Program-made: the position numbers and the translations under genes
The notes under the pieces: model-generated
Seen by the model: the letters and a program-made list of their open reading frames with translations, nothing else
What the model was told of the DNA's origin: nothing
The model's database searches: none
DNA from: Trifolium pratense
Taxonomy: Eukaryota > Streptophyta > Magnoliopsida > Fabales > Fabaceae
Reading direction: 5' to 3'
Assembly: GCF_020283565.1 (NCBI RefSeq)
Contig: NC_060063.1
Location: 43,360,856-43,424,855 of the forward strand
Length of the DNA: 64,000 bases
Shown here: piece after piece, positions 56,448-64,000 of the stretch
Position numbering within the stretch: position 1 is the stretch's first letter
How the letters are laid out: each line of letters begins with the position of its first letter

Positions 56448-59400
56448 TCACGATGCAGTGATAGGGAGCATCGAGAGTTTGTCAATCAAGAAACGAAAAC
56501 GTTTAATAGAATGCGTCTTCGTGAACAAATCAGCAATCTGCAAGGAGGAAGAAATAAAAGGCAAAGTAATGGTGCCATGCTGAAGATGATGACGTGTAAA
56601 ATGGCAATCAATTTCAATGTGCTTAGTGCGTTCATGAAATACTGAGTTGTGGGCAATTTGAATGGCACTTTTGTTGTCACAGTACATAGGAGTTGGTTCA
56701 GAAAGAGCAACACCCATATCAGAAAGTAACCAACGCAACCAAACAATTTCAGTTGTCGTGGATGCCATAGCACGATATTCAGCTTCAGTAGAAGAGCGGG
56801 AGACAATGTCCTGCTTTTTGCTCTTCCAAGAAACGAGAGAATCTCCAAGAAAGATACAAAACCCTGTGGTAGACTTACGGTCGGTAGGATCACCAGCCCA
56901 ATCTGCATCAGAGTAAGCACGTAACTCTAAGGAAGAAGATGATGGAAACAAAAGGCTTTGAAACTGAGTTCCTCGAAGATAACGAAGAATACGAAGCACC
57001 GCTGCCCAATGCACAGTAGTGGGAGAAACAACAAACTGACTCACAACATGCACTGCATAAGCAATATCAGGTCTAGTAATAGTAAGATACACCAAGCTTC
57101 CAACCAGAGTACGATACAAAGTGGGATCTGATAGAGGAACACCATCAGATTGAACATATTTCACATTCAACTCTAGCGGACTATCTACTGCTCGAGTATC
57201 AGAGAGGCGAGCTTGCTCAAGAATGTTGGCAATATACTTGGATTGAGATAGAAGATAACCCCTAGGAGAGTAGGCAACTTCAATTCCCAAGAAATAGCGA
57301 AGAGGGCCCAAATCCTTCATCTCAAATATTTTTGCTAATTGTATTTTCAATTCATCAATTCCATCAACATCATCACCTGTAATAATCATATCATCGACAT
57401 ATAAGGAGAGTATAATACGACCATGAGAAGTTGTCCTAACAAATAAAGCAGAATCATGATCACTAGAGCAAAATCCAAGAGATATAATCACAGCAGAGAA
57501 CTTTTCAAACCAAGCACGGGGAGCTTGTTTTAGACCATATAGAGCTTTCTTCAACTTACACACTTCCCCCTGATTATGAGAAACACCTTCTGGAGGTACC
57601 ATATAAACTTCCTCATGAAGATCACCATTTAGAAAAGCATTTTTAACATCCATTTGGGAAATATGCCACTGACGAACAGATGCAACAGCAATAAGAGTGC
57701 GAATAGTAGTCATCTTGGCCACAGGAGCAAATGTTTCTTCATAATCTATACCATATTGTTGAGAGAATCCCTTAGCCACCAAACGAGCTTTGTAGCGCTC
57801 AACTGACCCATCAGACTTGGTTTTAATCTTGTATATCCAACGAGACCCAATAGCACGTTTTCCTGGTGGAAGAGGTACTATGTCCCAAGTATCTGTCTTG
57901 TGCAAAGCAGCAAGTTCCTCATTCATAGCCTTTTGCCAAAGGGGATCAAGAATAGCTTCTTTATAGGAAGATGGCTCAAATAAACTGTGAACAGAGGTTA
58001 GGAAAGAAGCAAAAGAAGCAGAATAAGTTGAATAAACAAAATCAGGCAACTGAGTAGACTTACGATCACGAAGAGGATAACGAGGAGGATGTGGTGGTGA
58101 AGGAGGAGGTGGTGGTGGCGACGGAGGAGGTACAATAGGAACAACAGTCACGGGAGGTTGTTGAGTAGTCGTTGGGGCAGAAGGGACATATGTATCTGGA
58201 GTAGCCCTAGTACCATCCCTGCAGTTCTCAAAATTACAGTCACTAGAAATATCATCATCAATGCCAAAAGGATCAATATTAGTTAGTTCAGACCTGCTAG
58301 GAGTATTCGAATCAGAGGAAAGAGAGAAAAAAGGTATGTGCTCAAGAAACACAACATGACGAGAAACATACAGTTTTTTTCTCGAAGGATCAAAACAACG
58401 ATAACCCTTTTGACCTTCACCGTAACCAAGAAAAACACATATTGTTGAACGAGGAGACAATTTATTACGTTCTACTTGTGGACGAAGAACAAAACAAGTA
58501 GAACCAAAGACTTTCAAAGAAGAATAATCAGGAGTGGAACCATACAACTTTTCAAAAGGAGACAAACCTGAGGTGATTAATGACGGAATTCTATTAATAG
58601 CATGAACAGCTGTGCGAATTGCTTCGCCCCAAAACTCACATGGAACTGAAGCAGACAACAAAAGTGAACGAGCAGTTTCAACAATATGACGATGTTTCCT
58701 TTCAGCAACGCCATTTTGTTGAGGAGTATCAGTACAAGAAGTTTGATGAATAGTACCATCATAAGCAAGTAACTTAAAGAATTTATTAGAAGTATATTCA
58801 CCACCTAAATCACAACGGAAACACTTTATGACAGCATTATGTTGGGTTTTAACCATAGCACGAAACATATGATAAATATCAAAGAACTCAGAACGATTTT
58901 TCATAAGATAAACCCAACAATAACGAGTATGATCATCAATAAAGGAGACATAATATCTTGACCCACCTTTGGTAAGAATCGGTGATGGACCCCACACATC
59001 AGAATGAACCAAATCAAAAGGTGCTTTGGACACCGAAACACTTTTGTTAAAAGGCAAGGCAGAAAATTTGGCAAGTTTGCAACCACAACAATCAGAAATA
59101 TCATTAATTTGAAATTTTCCTAAAGCTCCAGTAGAGGCTAAATATTTTAATCTAGATGCTGAAACATGACCAAGACGAGAATGCCACAAATAAAATTTAG
59201 AAGATGATAAATTCAAATGAAAAGATGATAAATCAATAGTGGCAGTAGAAGTTGAGGCTACGGTATCTGGAACTTTCAGCTCATCCAAAACATAAAGTCC
59301 TCCATGTCTACGACCAGCCCCAATCAACCTCCCAGATTGTGGATCCTGCACATAACAATGAGTGGAAGAAAACATAACCGAGTAACCAGAATCACATAAT

Positions 59401-59633
59401 TGACTAACAGAAACAAGACTCAATGTGAGATTAGGAATATAATAAACATCAGAAAGAAACAAATTAGATGTGGACACTGACCCAATTCCTGCTATTGGCA
59501 TAGGAGTGCCATCAGCCGTCATAACTGACATCGATGATTTAGAATTTAAATACAAAAAAGATTTATGATCATATGACATATGATGTGATGCTCCAGAATC
59601 AAGGATCCATATGGAAGAAGAGATACCTGACAA
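56448..59633 (-). CDS. Copia Pol polyprotein, 1,061 aa, open frame
   Basis: Domains in order: aspartic protease (WILDSGASHHM at residues 9-19), GAG-pre-integrase zinc region (HSRLGH near 150, CCGCKLAKF), integrase core starting HSDVWGP near 211 with catalytic acidic residues through GVAERKHRHI, a proline-rich linker, reverse transcriptase (SRWIYKIKTKSDGSVERYKA, YVDDMIITG near 741) and RNase H (DRKSTTGFCIFLGDS, SRSSTEAEYRAMA near 950). All catalytic motifs look intact. The frame is open upstream of the Met to an in-frame TAG near 59682, with gag-like LAKQFQKFLAA just beyond it. So Gag cannot be made as a fusion from this copy. Family role: provides protease, integrase and reverse transcriptase for copia transposition. 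Confidence 0.93.
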   Translation of the reverse strand: MSGISSSIWILDSGASHHMSYDHKSFLYLNSKSSMSVMTADGTPMPIAGIGSVSTSNLFLSDVYYIPNLTLSLVSVSQLCDSGYSVMFSSTHCYVQDPQSGRLIGAGRRHGGLYVLDELKVPDTVASTSTATIDLSSFHLNLSSSKFYLWHSRLGHVSASRLKYLASTGALGKFQINDISDCCGCKLAKFSALPFNKSVSVSKAPFDLVHSDVWGPSPILTKGGSRYYVSFIDDHTRYCWVYLMKNRSEFFDIYHMFRAMVKTQHNAVIKCFRCDLGGEYTSNKFFKLLAYDGTIHQTSCTDTPQQNGVAERKHRHIVETARSLLLSASVPCEFWGEAIRTAVHAINRIPSLITSGLSPFEKLYGSTPDYSSLKVFGSTCFVLRPQVERNKLSPRSTICVFLGYGEGQKGYRCFDPSRKKLYVSRHVVFLEHIPFFSLSSDSNTPSRSELTNIDPFGIDDDISSDCNFENCRDGTRATPDTYVPSAPTTTQQPPVTVVPIVPPPSPPPPPPSPPHPPRYPLRDRKSTQLPDFVYSTYSASFASFLTSVHSLFEPSSYKEAILDPLWQKAMNEELAALHKTDTWDIVPLPPGKRAIGSRWIYKIKTKSDGSVERYKARLVAKGFSQQYGIDYEETFAPVAKMTTIRTLIAVASVRQWHISQMDVKNAFLNGDLHEEVYMVPPEGVSHNQGEVCKLKKALYGLKQAPRAWFEKFSAVIISLGFCSSDHDSALFVRTTSHGRIILSLYVDDMIITGDDVDGIDELKIQLAKIFEMKDLGPLRYFLGIEVAYSPRGYLLSQSKYIANILEQARLSDTRAVDSPLELNVKYVQSDGVPLSDPTLYRTLVGSLVYLTITRPDIAYAVHVVSQFVVSPTTVHWAAVLRILRYLRGTQFQSLLFPSSSSLELRAYSDADWAGDPTDRKSTTGFCIFLGDSLVSWKSKKQDIVSRSSTEAEYRAMASTTTEIVWLRWLLSDMGVALSEPTPMYCDNKSAIQIAHNSVFHERTKHIEIDCHFTRHHLQHGTITLPFISSSLQIADLFTKTHSIKRFRFLIDKLSMLPITAS

Positions 59634-60534
59634 ATTAGATGGGGTTAAACCTTTAATAGACGAGACAGATGTAGCATGTGGCTAAGCGGCAAGAAACTTT
59701 TGGAACTGCTTAGCAAGATCAAATACTCGTGAAGTAGTCTCATATGGATATACACAATCAATACCAGAACTAATAGGGAGAGGAGCAACCAAAGAATGAG
59801 TCATAGCCATATCAAACACACAAGTTATACTTCAAGTTCCCCTTTTAACTATACTCATTAACAAATTATGCAGATACAACCGAATGGAAAAGGTGGTCAC
59901 CAACAAAATGCAAACAACTTTAAACAAATTGACTTCCAACTGATTGTACCAACCTTTAATTGTTGATCAACCAAAACAATTTGCAAGGCCTAATCCAATT
60001 TCTCAATTGTTCCACTCCACCGTTCAACAAAATTATATAATTTGTTTTCAATTTGTCACCAATCACAATCAATTTCAGATCAAATAAAATTCCAAACACA
60101 CAAAAGGAATGAACGAAGAGTGAAAGCAAATCAAAAAAGGCATCATACCAATTACTAATGCAATCCGATCAAGTGAGGCGGCACGTTCCAAAAGAATCTT
60201 TCAATTTATCAAAGAAACACAAGAGCACCGTACCTTCCAAAATTCAAAGCAATTCACCTTAACATAAAAATACCAATTTCACCTTTAATCAAATTGTTTC
60301 TTCCAATCAATCAGCGACAGAATTCATTGAACTAACACAAATTGCAAGTGCCAACAAAAACACAATCCTTGTAGCCGCAACAATCCTTCTTGTAGCCGCA
60401 AGTAAACAACTTTCCCGAGATCAATAATAATCAAAGACCAAAACAAATACATTCCCAAACATACAAACTTTTGAGAATTCGAAAACGGAAGCGACAAATA
60501 GTTTAAGACGGATCGAAATAAGCTCTCGATACCA
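59634..60534 (-). pseudogene. Gag remnant and leader of the short-LTR copia element
   Basis: Minus-strand translation near 59815-59640 reads MAMTHSLVAPLPISSGIDCV, then TTSRVFDLAKQFQKFLAA, stop, PHATSVSSIKG, then joins the pol frame. The normal several-hundred-codon gag with CCHC knuckle is absent. The remaining 0.7 kb to the LTR is noncoding. Confidence 0.7.
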
Positions 60535-60707
60535 TGTTAACAAGATTGAACATATAGAAACATAGAGAAAGAGAAAGACCCTTAAACTTAGGGTTTCAAT
60601 AGAATAACAAAACTTAGGAACAAATGAGTTATAATAGAGTATATAAACTAAAGATTTGAAAAGACCACATTACCCTTACATAATAATATAATTATTATTA
60701 TCTAACA
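60535..60707 (-). repeat. 5' LTR of the short-LTR copia element
   Basis: 173 bp; followed on the minus strand by the primer-binding site. Confidence 0.92.
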
Positions 60708-61193
60708 AAGCATGCTCCCAATTTCTCCTCAGATCCATCGCAAATTGCGCATACATAGCTAGCTACTAGAACTACCTTCCGAAAAACTCCCACCTCTCAA
60801 ACGGGAACGGATCATCTCATGTGTATTTTACACATAAGAGAGTAAAGTGTAATCTCTCTCATACTAGAGTAAGGTGATAATATTTTTTATTTCTTTAAGC
60901 AAAACTGATAACATGTTAAGTTCATAGTAAATTAGATATATAATAAAAAGGCTTAAATGCAGTTTTAACCTCCCTTATTTTAAAATTCGACATTTTACCT
61001 CCCCATATTTTACGTTTTTTTAGGATTCTGATCCAGCATGTTAAACGAGCCTTATGAGAAATGGACCCTAATCGAATGGACCCTAATAGATAGATACATA
61101 GATTGTACCTAAAAAAAATATAGACACATAGATAGGTTGGTATAAATCTACTAATGAACAACTTACATTAATGCAAGATGACTCTATGGTATC
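60708..61193. other. GLP5 upstream region
   Basis: No gene. It holds a partial MITE related to 53746 (about 60800-60890). 61120-61190 matches 47140-47245 upstream of GLP4. Confidence 0.6.
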
Positions 61194-61203
61194 TTATAAA
61201 TAG
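61194..61203 (+). promoter_or_regulatory. TATA box of GLP5
   Basis: TTATAAATAG, 53 bp upstream of the ATG at 61256. Confidence 0.75.
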
Positions 61204-61255
61204 AAACCAATCTCATTATTTTCTTATTATCTCACATCACATCCAATTTTTAAAG

Positions 61256-61898
61256 ATGAAAATGATTCAAATTATTCTTTTCATTTTCTCTCTTATCTCA
61301 TACACCTCAATTTCAAATGCTACTTCTTCTATCAATGATTTTTGTGTAGCAGACTTATTGAATCCATCAACCCCTTCAGGCTATCCATGCAAATCAGAAA
61401 CAATAGTAACAGAAAATGATTTTGTGTTCTCTGGCTTAGTAGCTGGAAACATGCAAAACTCATTTAAAGTTGGATTATTTTCTGTAAATGTCACTAATTT
61501 ACCAGGTCTCAATGGACTCGGTATCTCAGGCAGCAAGAATAGATATTGGTTTTAATGGATCTGTACCAATGCATACTCATCCCGGTGCATCGGAAATACT
61601 AATCGTTTTTCAAGGTCAAATTACTGCTGGATTTATTACACCTACAAAACTTATTGTGAAAACTCTTAATCCTGGTGATGTTTTTGTTTTTCCAAAAGGA
61701 CTATTGCATTTTCAACTTAACACTGGTGTTGGAACAGCAATTGCTTATGCTGCTTTTACTACCACAAATCCTGGTATACATTTAACTGATTTTTTGTTAT
61801 TTGGTAACACGTTACCAACTCCAACTGTTTCAAACACCACTCTTCTTGATCCTCAACAAATTATGAAGCTTAAGGCTGTTTTTGGTGGCAGTGGCTAG
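61256..61898 (+). pseudogene. Germin-like gene GLP5 with a single-base frameshift
   Basis: Starts MKMIQIILFIFSLISYTSIS (signal peptide) and reads normally through Cys30/Cys45-type positions to LPGLNGLGIS. Then the frame shifts by one base at 61529-61530 (a GG where the paralogues have one G) and would terminate after about 10 foreign residues (61555). The rest, in the other frame to 61898, is perfectly preserved: box 1 GSVPMHTHPGASEILIVFQG with both His and Glu ligands, box 2 GDVFVFPKGLLHFQLNTG, and the C-terminus KLKAVFGGSG. The upstream ATG at 61178 lies before the TATA box and is not the start. Either a very recent pseudogene or a sequence error. Confidence 0.88.
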
Positions 61899-64000
61899 GA
61901 ATAGGATATTAGTTTCTTATGAAATAAAACTTATGTGTGTTCTGTTATTATGTTTTTATAATGTCAATTTTCATTTTAATAATATTGTATGGTTCTTATA
62001 ATATGTCAAATTTTTAAGATGAATTCTTCGATACACGTTTATTTAAATATGTACTGGTATGCTTCTTGAGGTCACTACAACATTTTTGACTTTTGGCAAC
62101 GAAACAATAGGCAACGTGTGAAAAGTAAAAAATGTTGTAGTGGGTGGACAACAGCAGTGCTTGTTCTATCTATGCCATTGATGTTTCTTATTGAGAGAGT
62201 TTGAAATAAAAAGTAGATTTTTTTTTGGAAATACAGAGGGTATAAGTCGGAAAAAAACAACTAACTGTGTATGCACGATCTTTATTCTTTTTTATGTTTC
62301 TTATGTATATTTTTATTTTATTTTTGATTATTTCTGATACTCGTGTTCTGTATTCTATAGACCCTTACTAGCACCATCCATATTTAAATGCACTCACCCA
62401 CCTCTTCGACGAAGATTTCCACCCAAATTAAAGGCACTCTTCTTGTCTAGGACATTCCTAGTGTTCAGCTCAACAACTTGAGGATCCAGGTCGTTATAAC
62501 TTATACATCCACACCTTTTAGTGATGGTTGTTTTCTTTATTTTTCTAAGTAATTATTTTCTAGGTTACGTTATGCAAACCAAAAAATTAGAATCAAAGGA
62601 GCATTATAGTTGTGTTGCATTAAAAAATGAGTCTAACTCAAAAATGAGTCTAATAGTACTATTTGGACCAATTCTCATTTACAAAGCTAGGATTGTGACC
62701 CAACCTCGAATTGAGTCTAAAAATGAGTCCACCTAGTAGCAGCCCTTAGGATAAATTTAGAATTGCAAATATTACTCCTCCACACACAAAGCTAGGGTTG
62801 TTAGGGGCGGATCCAATCAGGTGTGAGAGGGTGAATCTATACTCCCGGAATTTTCAAAATCTAGATCGATAATTCTATTTATTTCAATTTTGCACCCCCT
62901 GAATTTTTCAATTTGCACCACTAATCCTGAAAATCATTTCTTCCCGCGCGTCAATTAATGGCTGACTTAATATTAAACCATATTCTCTTGCATAAATATA
63001 TATTTATATTTCTTTTGTCTCTAAATAGTAACTATAACTATGATTAATAATTTTACAAAAAATTAATATATATTTTAATATTTATTATTTTATATAATAA
63101 TTGTTTATGTATATAAAAGTTTACACACCCTCTTATTCAGGATCTGGATCAACCACTGAGGCTTGTGACCCAACCTCAAATTGAAACAATCACTTCGAGA
63201 AAAATACCTTGCTTTGAAGTGCTTGGTGATAAGAATATCTGGGTTGGCCATGATCACCCTTGGTTACCCAACATGAAAAGATTAAAAGCGGAAAGTTTTT
63301 TAAAACCAACCCACCATCAATATTGTGCATCACGAGCTTATCCTAAGACATCCAATAAATACTTTTATTACGCATACCTAACTTACCCCACCAAAAGAGT
63401 TCATATTTTTTCAATGATAAAATGAGCTGTCAATACAACATTGTCTTCTAGAATTGTCAAAAAAATAAATAAATATTATCTTCTAGAGAAATAGTTTCAC
63501 TGATAATGTTGAAACATTATCTTCTTTATGGATTGTAAACAGAACAAATAAGGTGTGGTCCTTAATTGATATGGAGTATATCACATTGCCATTTGCCAGC
63601 AATGATAGTAGGATGCATAATAGATAAGGGGTATTATCCTCAACATTGGTCGGGTTCGTACTGAAAATTGCAAAACAAATAAAAATCGTAATTATTTAAT
63701 TTGGATCCAATTTCGACTATCTATATCTTCGGTTTGTCCGGGTGTTGGGCTGTACGAGTGAGATATTACGGGTTAGATTGAAACTTTTTTTACATCTAAA
63801 ACTCCATTATTCAAAAAATATTAATTTTCAAATAGTTCAATATATATCTTTTACACAATGTAACAAAGGATAGAAGAACTAAATGAAAAAACAAAGAGGG
63901 TGAGAAACAGATACTTTGTTTCAAATTTGTAGATTTAAAGACAATAATAGATCAAGTAGAAGAAAAGTATAAAAATATAGTTCGCACCTCATTCATCAAT
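61899..64000. other. Right-end intergenic region
   Basis: No supported gene. 62545-62640 resembles the GLP2/GLP3 downstream flanks. A hAT-like or similar transposon may lie at about 62800-63160 ('ggggcggatccaatcagg' versus 'aggatctggatcaaccactga'). The 86-codon frame at 63165-63425 has no recognisable domain. Confidence 0.5.
62073..62142. mobile_element. 70-bp CACTA-type miniature element
   Basis: Begins CACTACAACATTTTTGACTT and ends in its near-complement (aaaaaatgttgtagtg). Flanked by the 3-bp duplication GGT (62070-62072, 62143-62145), as for CACTA (CMC) elements. It can form one hairpin; about 170 bp downstream of GLP5. Confidence 0.78.

Larger units (their letters stand above)
56262..60707 (-). 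mobile_element. Ty1/copia element with short LTRs, intact pol, gag largely missing
   Basis: 173-bp LTRs at 56262-56434 and 60535-60707. I found two differences between them (c/t near 56324 and 56411). AAGC flanks both ends (56258-56261 and 60708-60711), probably part of the target duplication. On the minus strand the primer site TGGTATCGAGAGC follows the 5' LTR (60534-60522) and the polypurine tract GAGGGGAGA precedes the 3' LTR (56443-56435). The leader from 60520 to about 59830 is noncoding, and only a short gag-like C-terminal stretch remains before pol. Confidence 0.92.

Noticed and set aside
56662..56916. 84-codon plus-strand frame
   Set aside because: Antisense to the copia RNase H region.
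1..64000. CRISPR arrays, operons, ribosomal RNA genes
   Set aside because: None seen; direct repeats here are LTRs, tandem repeats or target duplications of a plant genome.

Overview
This 64 kb window is nuclear DNA of a flowering plant, most likely an inverted-repeat-lacking clade legume (Medicago, Trifolium or Pisum type). The evidence is the AT-rich intergenic DNA, spliced genes, DUF4220/DUF594 and NB-ARC families known only from plants, germin-like proteins of the ABP19/ABP20 type, and dense copia, gypsy, SINE and MITE insertions. The species call is inference. No bacterial, phage or CRISPR feature is present.

Layout. (1) 1-4.8 kb holds two minus-strand genes: the 5' part of an NB-ARC resistance-type gene running off the left edge at its P-loop, and a complete 768-residue DUF4220/DUF594 membrane protein. 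(2) 4.8-13 kb is gene-poor and carries several MITEs with clear target-site duplications and degenerate LTR-type sequence. (3) 13-33 kb is a tandem segmental duplication. Each unit carries one intact germin-like gene on the minus strand (GLP1 at 14.4-15.0 kb, GLP2 at 31.0-31.6 kb). The second unit was split by a 5'-truncated, broken Ty3/gypsy element, itself split by a complete 8,157-bp Ty1/copia-type element with near-identical 1,540-bp LTRs and a decayed interior. A scrambled NB-ARC pseudogene lies between the units. (4) 33-45 kb is repeat-dominated. It contains a 4,086-bp LTR element with apparently identical 753-bp LTRs, a gag gene and no pol. (5) 45-62 kb holds three more germin-like copies (GLP3 a truncated pseudogene, GLP4 intact, GLP5 with one frameshift), a small two-exon gene, a long inverted repeat interrupted by a TRIM, and a copia element with an intact 1,061-residue pol and almost no gag.

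How it fits together. The functional content is a local germin-like family of secreted cupins (five copies, three intact) next to NB-ARC and DUF594 loci. Duplication and transposition have shaped the cluster. A SINE lies about 25 bp upstream of the GLP2 TATA box, and a MULE-type MITE lies about 35 bp upstream of the GLP4 TATA box.

Most unusual observation: the gag-only LTR element lacks the usual tRNA primer-binding site. The segment two bases after its 5' LTR is perfectly complementary over 14 nt to a segment inside its own LTR, which suggests self-priming (known for Tf1-type elements) or a dedicated RNA stem. The same LTR carries tRNA-like A and B boxes with normal spacing.
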